From Clostridiaceae bacterium Marseille-Q4149 (lineage in GTDB: Bacteria > Bacillota > Clostridia > Oscillospirales > Oscillospiraceae): 64,000 bases of DNA. Below, one piece after another: positions 10,482-19,355 of this stretch. A program made the translations under genes and the position numbers. Below the pieces are notes generated by a model. The model was not told the origin of the DNA. It searched no databases and worked only from the letters and a program-made list of their open reading frames with translations. Position 1 is the stretch's first letter. Each line of letters starts with the position of its first letter. The stretch is taken from positions 372,001 through 436,000 of the forward strand of contig CP073691.1 in assembly GCA_018228685.1 (NCBI GenBank). Reading direction: 5' to 3'.

Positions 10482-10504
10482 CCTCTATTCAAACATACAA
10501 GCTC

Positions 10505-10559
10505 TTGACAATAAAGCTCCTATATAGTATGATTTTATAAACTACTATATAGGAGCTTT
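10505..10559 (+). promoter_or_regulatory. promoter embedded in a MarR-type inverted repeat
   Basis: TTGACA (10505-10510) and TATGAT (10528-10533) have a 17-base spacer. A perfect 17-bp inverted repeat, 10513-10529 and 10543-10559, covers the spacer, the -10, the likely start of transcription and the AGGAG ribosome site. This is a textbook layout for MarR autorepression. Confidence 0.75.
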
Positions 10560-10562
10560 TGC

Positions 10563-11000
10563 ATGAAAACAAATGGTGGATTTCTTGTCACCAAAATAAA
10601 ACAACTTGGAGACCGGATTTTTGAGAAGATTCTCAGCGAAAAAAATATCGATGCGTTTAATGGAGCCCAGGGGCGTATTCTTTATGTGCTGTGGCAGGAG
10701 GATGGAATCTCGATCAGGTCACTCTCGGTCAAATGCGGATTAGCGATAACATCTCTTACGACGATGCTGGAAAGAATGGAAAATCAAGGACTGATAAGCC
10801 GTGTTCAGTCTGAAACGGACAAAAGGAAAACACTCCTGTTTCTGACTGAGAAAGCACATGCCTTAAAGGGCGAGTACGATTCTGTATCTGATGAGATGGG
10901 CAGCATTTACTACAAGGGTTTTTCAGAGGAAGAAATTACCCGGTTTGAGGAATGCCTCGACCGCATCAGAAAGAATCTTGAGGAGTGGCAGAAGTCATGA
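10563..11000 (+). CDS. MarR family regulator of the radical SAM mobile pair
   Basis: The 145-residue protein has the MarR winged-helix layout: a dimerisation helix, a helix-turn-helix (IRSLSVKCGLAITSLTTMLERMENQG, about residues 55-80) and a wing with QSETDKRKTLLFLT. The stop overlaps the next start as ATGA. This regulator plus the two radical SAM genes is a recurring mobile triad in Firmicutes. The effector is unknown. Confidence 0.88.
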   Translation: MKTNGGFLVTKIKQLGDRIFEKILSEKNIDAFNGAQGRILYVLWQEDGISIRSLSVKCGLAITSLTTMLERMENQGLISRVQSETDKRKTLLFLTEKAHALKGEYDSVSDEMGSIYYKGFSEEEITRFEECLDRIRKNLEEWQKS

Positions 11001-11686
11001 GTATTTGTATCAAAGATCAGATTCAGAACATGAATCTCGTCATCGGCTGCACAGTGGGGTGTGCATATTGCTATGCCCGCAACAATGTGAAACGCTGGCA
11101 TATGATCGATGACTTTGCTGATCCTGATTTCTTTCCGGGTAAGCTCAAGATGATGGAAAAGAAACGTCCGCAAAACTTTCTTCTTACCGGCATGAGCGAT
11201 CTCTCCGGATGGAAGCCGGAATGGAGAGACGAGGTATTTGCAAAGATCCGTGAAAATCCACAGCATCAGTTCCTGTTCCTGACCAAGCGCCCCGATCTGC
11301 TGGATTTTGATACCGATCTGGAAAACGCATGGTTTGGCGTTACGGTGACGAGGAAAGCCGAACTGTGGCGTATCGACGCCCTTCGGAAAAACATCAGAGC
11401 AAAGCATTACCATGTTACCTTTGAACCGTTATTCGACGATCCCGGTACAGTTGACCTTTCCGGAATCAACTGGATCGTTGTCGGCACTATGACCGGGGCT
11501 CAGAGCAGGAAGATTCATACGGAGGCGGAATGGGCATGGTCTCTGACGGATCAGGCACACGCACTCGGCATTCCGGTGTTTATGAAGGAAGACCTTGTCC
11601 CTATCATAGGGAATGAAAATATGATTCAGGAAATGCCGGAGGAATTCAATAAAGTGTTAGAGGTACAGAGATCATGGCAGAAGTAA
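10997..11686 (+). CDS. radical SAM mobile pair protein A
   Basis: The 229-residue protein contains a radical SAM CxxxCxxC cluster motif, GCTVGCAYCYARN, near residues 17-29, and should bind a 4Fe-4S cluster. It is shorter than most radical SAM enzymes and matches protein A of the MarR-linked pair. Later segments include LTGMSDLSGWKPEW and FLTKRPDLLDF. Start 10997 overlaps the MarR stop, and the 3' end overlaps gene B by 13 bases. The reaction catalysed is unknown. Confidence 0.85.
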   Translation: MSICIKDQIQNMNLVIGCTVGCAYCYARNNVKRWHMIDDFADPDFFPGKLKMMEKKRPQNFLLTGMSDLSGWKPEWRDEVFAKIRENPQHQFLFLTKRPDLLDFDTDLENAWFGVTVTRKAELWRIDALRKNIRAKHYHVTFEPLFDDPGTVDLSGINWIVVGTMTGAQSRKIHTEAEWAWSLTDQAHALGIPVFMKEDLVPIIGNENMIQEMPEEFNKVLEVQRSWQK

Positions 11687-12582
11687 TCGATGGAATCCTC
11701 ATTCGTGAGGTGGAAACAAAGAACATCATGACCAAGTCCAGTCTGCCGGTAGGCGGGTACTCGGTCAATCCCTATGTGGGCTGTACACATGCCTGCAAGT
11801 ATTGCTATGCTTCATTTATGAAGCGCTTTACCGGACACACGGAGGAATGGGGCACTTTCCTTGATGTGAAGCATTGGCCGGAAATTAAAAATCCGAAGAA
11901 ATATGCCGGACAGCGTGTGGTCATCGGTTCTGTGACGGATGGCTATAATCCACAGGAGGAGCAATTCAGGAATACCAGAAAGCTTCTGGAGCAGCTGATC
12001 GGCAGTGACGCAGATATTTTGATTTGCACAAAGTCTGATCTTGTGGTACGGGATATTGATCTGCTGAAGAACCTTGGACGAGTGACCGTTTCATGGTCGA
12101 TCAACACACTGGATGAAAATTTCAAGAACGATATGGACTCTGCTTCAAGCATTGAGCGTCGTATCGCTGCTATGAAGCAGGTATATGACGCAGGGATCCG
12201 TACTGTCTGTTTCGTATCCCCGGTATTCCCCGGTATCACGGACTTTGAAGCCATCTTCGAGCGGGTAAAGGATCAGTGCGATCTGTTCTGGCTCGAAAAC
12301 CTCAATCTTCGAGGCGGCTTCAAAAAGACGATCATGGATTATATCGCCGGAAAATATCTTGATCTTGTACCGCTTTACGATGAGATCTATAACAAGCATA
12401 ACCGCAGTTATTTTGAAGCACTTGAAGTAAAAGCTGAGGAAATGGCTAAGAAGTATGATTGTCCCTTTGTGGATAATGAAATGCCTTATGGCAGAGTCCC
12501 GCAGGGACATCCGGTAATCGTGGATTATTTCTATCATGAGGAAATCCGAGGGACAGAGAATACCGGAAAAAGAAATCGTTAA
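11674..12582 (+). CDS. radical SAM mobile pair protein B
   Basis: The 302-residue radical SAM protein has GCTHACKYCYASF near residues 36-48, containing the CxxxCxxC cluster ligands. GSVTDGYNPQEE and ICTKSDLVVRDIDLL resemble SplB-like radical SAM proteins. It overlaps protein A and is probably made in stoichiometric partnership with it. Typical length for pair protein B. Substrate unknown. Confidence 0.85.
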   Translation: MAEVIDGILIREVETKNIMTKSSLPVGGYSVNPYVGCTHACKYCYASFMKRFTGHTEEWGTFLDVKHWPEIKNPKKYAGQRVVIGSVTDGYNPQEEQFRNTRKLLEQLIGSDADILICTKSDLVVRDIDLLKNLGRVTVSWSINTLDENFKNDMDSASSIERRIAAMKQVYDAGIRTVCFVSPVFPGITDFEAIFERVKDQCDLFWLENLNLRGGFKKTIMDYIAGKYLDLVPLYDEIYNKHNRSYFEALEVKAEEMAKKYDCPFVDNEMPYGRVPQGHPVIVDYFYHEEIRGTENTGKRNR

Positions 12583-12647
12583 ACTCTCTACTCTATCCAA
12601 AACTACTATCCCTTGCAAACAAGGCCCTTACAAGGCGTGGAATCATC

Positions 12648-12746
12648 GTGTCCACTTTTGAAAAAACAACTTCCGCAAAAATGTTCCTCATGTCTACTTT
12701 TGAAAAAGCAAATCAAAAATAAATATTTTTCGTGTCTACTTTTCTT
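12648..12746. repeat. 42-bp-period tandem repeat, three units
   Basis: The core TGTCYACTTTTGAAAAA recurs at 12649, 12691 and 12733, exactly 42 bases apart, the last unit partial. On the minus strand this corresponds to a 14-residue repeat (FFKSRHE...), but the surrounding frame does not look like a real gene. It fills the 327-base gap before the ATPase gene. Confidence 0.65.
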
Positions 12747-12849
12747 GACTACTACAATATCATGAACGCATTTTCTGAGTTCGTCGTGAAAAGTGTGTAT
12801 GCGCATCAAAAGTTCACTGTAAAAAATGTAGATCAAATCCCAAAATTCA

Positions 12850-12878
12850 TTGCATTTTTTGCGATTCGGTGGTATACT
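12850..12878 (+). promoter_or_regulatory. promoter of the ATPase gene
   Basis: TTGCAT (12850-12855) and TATACT (12873-12878) with a 17-base spacer, 31 bases ahead of the ATG. Confidence 0.5.
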
Positions 12879-12909
12879 ATATTTGCAGTATGAGATAGGG
12901 GGTGCAAGT

Positions 12910-14208
12910 ATGTATCGAATCGCAATGGAAAAGCTACTGAAATGGAAAGAAAGCAAGCGGCGGAAGCCGCTGATTATCGAGGGAGCACGGCAAGTCGGGA
13001 AAACCTGGCTGATGAAGGAATTCGGAAAGCTCTATTATACCGATACCGTATATATCAACTTCGATTCCAATTCCAGAATGGCTGAACTGTTTGCCTCTGA
13101 TCTGGACACAGAGCGTTTGATCATGGGGTTGGAATTGTATTCCGGCCGAAAAATTGATCCCGACCACACCCTCCTGATTTTTGATGAGGTACAGGAAGTG
13201 CCAAGAGCGCTCAGCTCTCTCAAGTACTTTTACGAAAATGCGCCGGAGTACCACATTGTATGCGCAGGCTCTCTGCTGGGCATTGCCCTGCATGAAGGCA
13301 CTTCATTCCCGGTGGGCAAAGTGGATTTTTTGAAGCTATACCCGCTCTCTTTCAAGGAGTTTTTGATGGCCACCGGTAAGGAGCGTTTTGCAGAGCTGCT
13401 CAACAAGCAGGATTATCCGATGATCACGAGCTTTAAGCAGACCTACATTGATGCGCTCAAGCAGTATTATTTTGTAGGCGGTATGCCGGAAGCGGTGCAG
13501 AGCTTTGCGGAGAATAAGGATTTTAATGAGGTCCGCGAGATACAAAAGAGAATCCTTGCCGCTTATGAGCAGGACTTTTCCAAACACGCACCGAATGAGA
13601 TCGTCCCTAAGATCCGCATGCTTTGGAACAGCATCCCCTCGCAGTTGGCAAGAGAAAACAAGAAGTTCGTCTATGGCCTCGTTCGAGAGGGCGCGCGGGC
13701 CAAGGATTATGAAACGGCGATTCTGTGGCTTTCCGATTGCGGACTGGTTCATAAGATCAGCCGTGTAAACGCTGGCGGAATTCCCCTGAAGGCCTATGAG
13801 GACTTAAAGGCATTCAAGCTGTTCCTTGTGGATGTGGGACTGCTTGGGTGTATGGCAGGCCTTCGCCAGCGCACCTTACTGGACGGAAACGACCTCTTTA
13901 TTGAATTCAAAGGTGCCCTTACGGAGCAGTATGTTTGCCAGCAGCTGAAAACCATTGAGGATCTGGGCGTTTACTACTACACCAATGACAGAGGTTCCTG
14001 CGAAATTGACTTCATCGTGGATACAGGCGAGCAGGTGATTCCGGTAGAGGTGAAGGCTGAAACCAACCTCCGGGCAAAAAGCCTGAAAACCTATCAGGAG
14101 AAGTTCACACCCGAAATCGCCGTCCGTACTTCAATGGCGGATTTCAAAAAAGAAGACCGGCTTGTGAATTTGCCGCTGTATGCAGTAGAGCAGATTGCCG
14201 AGCTATAA
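12910..14208 (+). CDS. AAA_14/DUF4143 ATPase
   Basis: The 432-residue protein has an N-terminal AAA domain with Walker A GARQVGKTWLM (about residues 26-36) and Walker B LLIFDEVQEVP (about 98-108). The C-terminal DUF4143 region contains a PD-(D/E)xK-like pattern (DRGSCEIDFIVDTG then VIPVEVKAE, about residues 360-385). The ATG is preceded by AGGGGGTG. These proteins are common in mobile and accessory regions; a nucleic-acid role is likely but unproven. It shares the repeat-bracketed block with the radical SAM pair. Confidence 0.85.
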   Translation: MYRIAMEKLLKWKESKRRKPLIIEGARQVGKTWLMKEFGKLYYTDTVYINFDSNSRMAELFASDLDTERLIMGLELYSGRKIDPDHTLLIFDEVQEVPRALSSLKYFYENAPEYHIVCAGSLLGIALHEGTSFPVGKVDFLKLYPLSFKEFLMATGKERFAELLNKQDYPMITSFKQTYIDALKQYYFVGGMPEAVQSFAENKDFNEVREIQKRILAAYEQDFSKHAPNEIVPKIRMLWNSIPSQLARENKKFVYGLVREGARAKDYETAILWLSDCGLVHKISRVNAGGIPLKAYEDLKAFKLFLVDVGLLGCMAGLRQRTLLDGNDLFIEFKGALTEQYVCQQLKTIEDLGVYYYTNDRGSCEIDFIVDTGEQVIPVEVKAETNLRAKSLKTYQEKFTPEIAVRTSMADFKKEDRLVNLPLYAVEQIAEL

Positions 14209-14227
14209 CTCGTGATCTGCCGCACCG

Positions 14228-14296
14228 CCGCTGTGATACGCGAGCCGGGAAATGTACCGAGTGTGTGATAGAATGAGACTGACAAATCGAAATTTA
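14228..14296 (+). repeat. 69-bp direct repeat, right copy
   Basis: Second copy of 10413-10481, beginning 20 bases after the ATPase stop. The block between copies is about 3.8 kb. Confidence 0.8.
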
Positions 14297-14315
14297 TATA
14301 TAAAGGAGAATATTG

Positions 14316-14918
14316 ATGAAACTATTTTTATGTTCGCACTTTTCAAGTGTGGGAAGTCTGATAAAGGAAGAAATTGAAAATAAGAAAGTCGCATTTATTC
14401 CAACAGCTTCACTGCGTGAAGGCTACACCGGTTATGTCGGCTCGGCTCGAAAATTATTCAAAAAGTTGGGAGCAATCGTAACTGAAATTGATATTTCAAC
14501 GGAGGCTTATTCAACGGTACAGTCTGTTTTTGGAGATGCGGATGTGATATATTTTACCGGCGGAAATTCTTTTTTCCTTATAGACCAGCTCCGTAAAACG
14601 GGAACGGATGAGCTGTTGAAGAAAGAATTGGCAAAGGGAAAACTGATGATTGGTGAATCGGCAGGTGCGATTATATGCGCTCCAAGCATCCAATATATCG
14701 AGCCAATGGATGAAAAGCCGGAGGACTACTCACAAGAAGATGATGCAGGGCTTGATTTGATTGATTTCTATGTTCTTCCGCATTATCTTACAGCACCATT
14801 TAAGAAAGCTACCGAGAAAATAATGACTGAGTTTTCGGATTTGAATCTATGCCCAATTAACAACCGTCAGGGAATTGTAATTGATGGTGAAGGTTCAAAG
14901 GTTATTTGCAAAGACTAA
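14316..14918 (+). CDS. peptidase S51 (dipeptidase E-like)
   Basis: The 200-residue protein matches peptidase family S51: an FIPTASLREGY-like segment near residue 28, FTGGNSFFL near residue 80, and the nucleophile elbow GESAGA near residue 113. It would be a cytoplasmic Ser peptidase cleaving Asp-X dipeptides or related substrates. AAAGGAG lies 6-12 bases upstream of ATG 14316; a TTG one codon earlier is also possible. It begins 19 bases after the right 69-bp repeat, so its upstream region may be element-derived. Confidence 0.82.
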   Translation: MKLFLCSHFSSVGSLIKEEIENKKVAFIPTASLREGYTGYVGSARKLFKKLGAIVTEIDISTEAYSTVQSVFGDADVIYFTGGNSFFLIDQLRKTGTDELLKKELAKGKLMIGESAGAIICAPSIQYIEPMDEKPEDYSQEDDAGLDLIDFYVLPHYLTAPFKKATEKIMTEFSDLNLCPINNRQGIVIDGEGSKVICKD

Positions 14919-14942
14919 TTTGAAAATTCCAGTTTGTCGATC

Positions 14943-14970
14943 TACGGCAGCCTTTCAATAGGCTGCCGTA
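14943..14970 (+). terminator. terminator after peptidase S51
   Basis: TACGGCAGCC and GGCTGCCGTA are perfect 10-bp arms around TTTCAATA, followed by TTCGCTTTTC. Confidence 0.7.
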
Positions 14971-15028
14971 TTCGCTTTTCGGAAGATTTTCATTTGCACA
15001 TTTGCCATGATGAGCATCTGCGGATACA

Positions 15029-17689
15029 ATGGAGGCAGAGAGGAATGGAGGTGCTGCAAAGTTTGCAGCGGCGGTAACGCTTGGTGAGTACGCAGGAAAT
15101 CTCAAAGACCTAATCAACCTTGCACAAAACCTTGATTGCTATTGGCTTTATCCCACCGTCCAAAGCGAAGAAGATTACGGCTATTACCTTATCGACGAGC
15201 TGGACGAATTGGAGCTGCCCGAAGAAGCAAAAAAGTATTTCATGTATGAGGAATACGGGCGCGACGCCGCTATCAATGACGGAGGACGCTTCACCGAACA
15301 GGGCTATGTTTACAACAATAAAAACACCTTTTCGGAGTGGTACAACGGGCGCGATATTCCCAAAGAATACCGCATTATGAGCTACCCACAGCCGGCGCAC
15401 CTTGACCCGGAAAAGGTTGAAATGGATGCTATCGGCACAAGGCAAGCGGCGACGCTTACCGTCGAGCCGCCGCAGCCGCAGCCCGTTATCCCTATTAACC
15501 TTACCGCAGAAAAGCCCGCCGAAAAGCTCAAGGAGATTACCGACCGTTTGGAGCAAGGTATTACGGAGCTGTTCGACAGCGAACGCTATAAGGAGTATCT
15601 GCGCGTCATGTCAAAGTTTCATAATTACAGCTTCAACAACACCCTCTTGATTGCAATGCAGAAGCCCGACGCTTCCCTTATCGCTGGCTTTACCGCTTGG
15701 AAAAACCAGTTTCAGCGCAACGTCAAAAAAGGCGAAAAAGGTATTAAAATTATCGCCCCGTCGCCGTTCAAAATCAAACAGGAAACGGAGAAAATCGACC
15801 CGCAGACCCAAAAGCCCGTGATCGGCAGGGACGGAAAGCCCGTCACCGAGGAAAAGGAGATCACCATACCCGCCTACAAGGTGGTGTCCGTCTTTGACGT
15901 GTCCCAAACCGAGGGAAAGGAATTGCCGGATATTGCCGTGGACGCGCTGACAGGCGATGTGGAGCAGTACAGTGATTTTTTCACAGCCCTTGAAAAGACC
16001 TCTCCCGTCCCCATCGGCTTTGAGAAAATCGAGGGCGGCGCACACGGCTATTATCACTTGGAGGACAAGCGTATTGCGCTTGACGAGGGCATGAGCGAGC
16101 TGCAAACGCTCAAAACCGCCATTCACGAAATCGCCCACGCAAAGCTGCACGATATTGACCTGAACGCTCCCAAAGACGAGCAGCAGCCCCGCGTAGACCG
16201 CCGCACCCGCGAGGTGGAAGCGGAAAGCGTCGCCTACACCGTTTGCCAGCATTACGGGCTTGATACGTCGGACTACTCTTTCGGCTATGTTGCCGGGTGG
16301 AGCAGCGGGCGGGAGCTTGCGGAGCTGAAAAGCTCCCTTGAAACGATCCGCTCTGCCGCCGCAGACATCATCAACAGCATTGACGGACATATCGCAGAGC
16401 TGCAAAAGCAGCACGAAGCCGAGAAAGCCGCGCCCGATCTTGCCGCCGCGCAGGAGGCACAGAGCGAAAAAGCCGACCCACCCCTTACGGACTTGCAGAA
16501 AAAAGCCGCCGCAATCGCAGAAAAATACGAGGCGCTTTCCACGCAGGAGAAAATCGGGGTGATTGCGCAGGCGTTCGGCGGTACTGCGGGCAGGATTGAA
16601 ACGTCGCCCTGTACGGGAAAATGGCGCGGCACAAGCGATATATCCATCCGCTTTGATAACGGCGCGTCCCTGTTTCTCGGCAACCGCCTTACGCCGAAAG
16701 CAAAGACCGCGGCGGTACAGCGGGAGCTTGTCAACGCTACCCTGCTGCGGTACAACCCGGAGATCGTCAGCGCGACAAAGGAAGCCGCCCTCGCTTCCCT
16801 CATGGAGCGCGAAGCAAAGGACAATGCCATTGCCGCGCAGAAGGGCTTGAAGCCCTACACCCTGCTCAATGTCGAGTTCAACGACGGTGCGGACAGTCAA
16901 AGCAGCGGATATATGGGCTGGTACTATGTAACACTGGCGGTAGACGGAAACATCTGCTCCCATATCGAAACCGGGCTGAATTACGACATCGCGGATGGCA
17001 AGGTGAGTGCAGAACCCACGCGGGAGAAGTATTTTGCGGCGGGCGCGTTGAAGGATAGTGAGGTGGACTATGTTTTCAATAACGTCGGCTTTTCCTCTGC
17101 TTCCGGGCTGTATGCGCTACCCGTTAGCGATGCCGTTTTGCAACGTGCCGAAAAGACACTTGCGGAGCGCACAAAGGCGCAGGAGCCGGACAGGGACAGC
17201 TTTTCCATTTACCAGCTCAAACGCGGCGACGAAACGCGGGATTTGCGCTTTGAGCCTTACGACCGTCTGACCGCAACGGGACACGCGGTTGATCCTGCGA
17301 ACTATGACCTGATCTATTCCGCGCCCCTTGCACCGGGTACGAGCCTTGAAGCTATTTTTACCCGCTTTAATATCGACCACCCGAAAGACTTTAAGGGACA
17401 CAGCCTTTCCGTTTCCGATGTGGTGGTACTGCATCAGAACGGGCAGGACACGGCGCATTACGTTGACAGCATCGGCTATCGACAGACGCCGGAGTTTTTG
17501 CAGCCGCAGAATTATCTAAAGCACGTTGAGGATATTGTGGAGCAGAACGACAACAATTTTGACGGTATCATCAACAACACGCCGCAGACGCCCACCGTCG
17601 GGGAATTGGAGCAGAAAGCATATGTATTTACCGGGCTTTATCTCATAACCCGCAGCTTGCAGCAGCCGCAGAAAATCGGTAAAGTCTGA
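15029..17689 (+). CDS. ArdA-ArdC-YodL antirestriction-type protein, truncated at both ends
   Basis: The 886-residue frame begins inside an ArdA domain: EYAGNLKDLINLAQNLDCY and KYFMYEEYGRDAAINDGGR parallel the intact ArdA at 62752, but the first ~90 ArdA residues are absent. Next come an ArdC-type N-terminal domain (YKEYLRVMSKFHNYSFNN, about residues 190-260) and a zincin motif HEIAHAKLH near residue 370. Then a conserved central region, a YodL domain (SFSIYQLKRGDETRDL, about 725) and the start of DUF4316. Homology stops after GELEQKA at base 17620, where inverted relaxase DNA begins. The last 23 residues are therefore junk. Expression is doubtful since the native start is gone. Confidence 0.75.
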   Translation: MEAERNGGAAKFAAAVTLGEYAGNLKDLINLAQNLDCYWLYPTVQSEEDYGYYLIDELDELELPEEAKKYFMYEEYGRDAAINDGGRFTEQGYVYNNKNTFSEWYNGRDIPKEYRIMSYPQPAHLDPEKVEMDAIGTRQAATLTVEPPQPQPVIPINLTAEKPAEKLKEITDRLEQGITELFDSERYKEYLRVMSKFHNYSFNNTLLIAMQKPDASLIAGFTAWKNQFQRNVKKGEKGIKIIAPSPFKIKQETEKIDPQTQKPVIGRDGKPVTEEKEITIPAYKVVSVFDVSQTEGKELPDIAVDALTGDVEQYSDFFTALEKTSPVPIGFEKIEGGAHGYYHLEDKRIALDEGMSELQTLKTAIHEIAHAKLHDIDLNAPKDEQQPRVDRRTREVEAESVAYTVCQHYGLDTSDYSFGYVAGWSSGRELAELKSSLETIRSAAADIINSIDGHIAELQKQHEAEKAAPDLAAAQEAQSEKADPPLTDLQKKAAAIAEKYEALSTQEKIGVIAQAFGGTAGRIETSPCTGKWRGTSDISIRFDNGASLFLGNRLTPKAKTAAVQRELVNATLLRYNPEIVSATKEAALASLMEREAKDNAIAAQKGLKPYTLLNVEFNDGADSQSSGYMGWYYVTLAVDGNICSHIETGLNYDIADGKVSAEPTREKYFAAGALKDSEVDYVFNNVGFSSASGLYALPVSDAVLQRAEKTLAERTKAQEPDRDSFSIYQLKRGDETRDLRFEPYDRLTATGHAVDPANYDLIYSAPLAPGTSLEAIFTRFNIDHPKDFKGHSLSVSDVVVLHQNGQDTAHYVDSIGYRQTPEFLQPQNYLKHVEDIVEQNDNNFDGIINNTPQTPTVGELEQKAYVFTGLYLITRSLQQPQKIGKV

Positions 17690-18253
17690 CGCTTGCGGGA
17701 TAAGCGTATCAACGGCAATTTTCAGCTTGCCTTTCCAGCTTGTACCCGCCCTGTCTGCCTGGTACTCCGCATAGCTCTTTCCCTTGCTGCCCCTGCCGGG
17801 GACAACGACGGACAAGCCGTTTTCCCGGCACAGCCTGTCGCTGATGTTGCGTATGCCGTAATAGCTCCGCTTGTTGGAATTGTATTTGCGGTGGTCGATG
17901 AAATTGACCGCACAAAAAATCACATGGTTATGGATATGCCCCTTGTCTATGTGGGTAGTCAACACATATTCGTGTTGCCCCTTTGTTACCGCGTCGGCAA
18001 GCTGACGACCTATCTCATGCGCCTTTTCATAACTGACTTCCCCCGGCTCAAAGGATTGCATGAGGTGGTGGGCTAAATTGTTGCCTTTCTCTAACGCTTG
18101 CGACAGGGTATATGCAAACTCAATATCTGCCGTTTCATAGGAACAGCCGAACGAGGACACAAGCAGTTTTTCTTCTGTCTTGGCGGGGTTTTGGATATAG
18201 TCAAGGGCTTTGCTCAACGTGCTTTTAATAGGCTTAATCTTTGTAACCGCCAT
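17516..18253 (-). pseudogene. 3'-truncated relaxase (Tn1549-type MobP)
   Basis: Reading leftward from ATG 18253, about 210 residues match relaxase/mobilisation nucleases of Tn1549-like elements: IKPIKSTLSKALDYIQNP, SSFGCSYETADIEF, and the metal-binding HIHNHVIF motif (about residues 107-114). After GYEIKPGKYI, at base 17621, the frame runs antisense into the ArdC gene. Two thirds of the usual relaxase is missing. The catalytic histidines survive but transfer function is probably lost. It overlaps mobC by 40 bases. Confidence 0.82.
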
Positions 18254-18543
18254 ATCTCATTCAGCACCCCCTTTATCTCGTCTATGTCCTCTTGATAGAC
18301 GCTGCCCGTACTGTTCACGCGCCGCGCGATCTGATTGACGTTGACCCCGATTTTCTGTATCTCGGCGGTCATTGCCTTTATGTCGCTATGGTCTATTTGA
18401 ATGATATATCCGTCGATTGCGATTTTCCGCAGATACGCCGCCATGTTGCGGGTAGGTATTAACTTCATTTTTTCCAGTATTAAATCGCGCTCGGCTTCCG
18501 TCACGCGAAACTTTAGCTGCACCGTCCTTTTCCGTCCGTCCAT
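18214..18543 (-). CDS. mobC: MobC relaxosome protein
   Basis: The 109-residue protein has the MobC pattern: an RVTEAERDLILEKMKLIPTR start, AAYLRKIAIDG, and a C-terminal IDEIKGVLNEIWRLQ segment with QKIGVNVNQIARRVNSTG in between. It would help the relaxase melt and nick oriT. AGGAGC precedes the ATG. It is the first gene of the broken mobilisation unit and looks intact. Confidence 0.85.
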   Translation of the reverse strand: MDGRKRTVQLKFRVTEAERDLILEKMKLIPTRNMAAYLRKIAIDGYIIQIDHSDIKAMTAEIQKIGVNVNQIARRVNSTGSVYQEDIDEIKGVLNEIWRLQRLSLLKAR

Positions 18544-18825
18544 GCTCTAACGCTCCTTTCCGTTCATAGAGGGTTTGGGACACTTCCCAAGGGTCTGCCC
18601 CAACAGGCGATAGTCTGTGAGGGTACAAGCAATTTTCAACCGACGTGCCGCAGCGCGGGAGGGCGAAAATACGGAAGTGGGTACCCGCTTCCTATGCTTG
18701 CTATTCTTCTGTTTGCTTTCTTCCACGCTAAAAACGAGGAAATGCCAAACCCTAACGCAGAAAAGAAAAAACACCGCAATTTGCGGCGTTCCTAATGGCT
18801 GTATTGCACGAAAAAACGGGGGATT
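18544..18825. other. mobC upstream region, possible oriT
   Basis: This 282-base gap lies upstream of mobC, where related elements keep oriT. A short inverted repeat TTGGGA-CACT-TCCCAA sits at 18575-18590, followed by a GC-rich stretch. No known nic consensus was recognised. Confidence 0.3.
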
Positions 18826-19185
18826 TTATTCCCCCGCAGTTTCATTTTTGACTTCCTGTATTGCTTTCGCTGTGGCGGTGATAACCGTCAAATCCTTGTT
18901 GTCCATGCTGTCAAGCAATGTTTCAAGCTGCCGCCGTTGTGTGGACTTATCTGTTTCCTTGTCTGGAAAAAAGAATTGGTCTACCGAAACATCTAAAAGC
19001 GTAACAAGCTCATAAAAGATTTGCAGGCTTGGGTGCTGTCCGCTATTCTCAATGGACGCGATATAGCGGGGAGCGATGTTCATCTTATCCGCTAACTGAT
19101 TGCGTGATATGCCCTTTGCCTTTCTTGCTGCTTTTATGGCTTGACCGAAAGCCTTAAAATCAAATCTTGCGACTTCTCTTTTCAT
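18826..19185 (-). CDS. XRE family regulator
   Basis: The 119-residue protein has a Cro/C1 helix-turn-helix in its first 70 residues (FGQAIKAARKAKGISRNQLA, then ADKMNIAPRYIASIENSG), with the typical PSLQIFYELVTLLDVSVDQFFF linker and a helical C-terminal tail. This size and sequence type is a standard regulator of Tn1549-like elements, placed between the mobilisation genes and the cargo. A long intergenic region separates it from the plus-strand genes. Confidence 0.85.
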   Translation of the reverse strand: MKREVARFDFKAFGQAIKAARKAKGISRNQLADKMNIAPRYIASIENSGQHPSLQIFYELVTLLDVSVDQFFFPDKETDKSTQRRQLETLLDSMDNKDLTVITATAKAIQEVKNETAGE

Positions 19186-19355
19186 CTCATTTCACCCTAC
19201 TACATTTTACTGTTCACCTTTCGATTTCGATATGAGTACACATATCATAGACTTGACCGAAATAAAGCATATAATTCACAGATAGTCCCTTGATTTTTGT
19301 TCGGCTGTCCGTATATAATTATACTTGTAGAATTATGTGAAAGGGTGTATGAAAC

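Noticed and set aside
12606..12956. Minus-strand 116-residue ORF with 14-residue repeats as a gene
   Set aside because: It overlaps the ATPase start and promoter, has no ribosome site, and is low-complexity; treated as a 42-bp tandem repeat.
18575..18590. TTGGGA-CACT-TCCCAA as the oriT of the Tn1549-like module
   Set aside because: Only six-base arms and no nic consensus; kept as a weak possibility, not a call.
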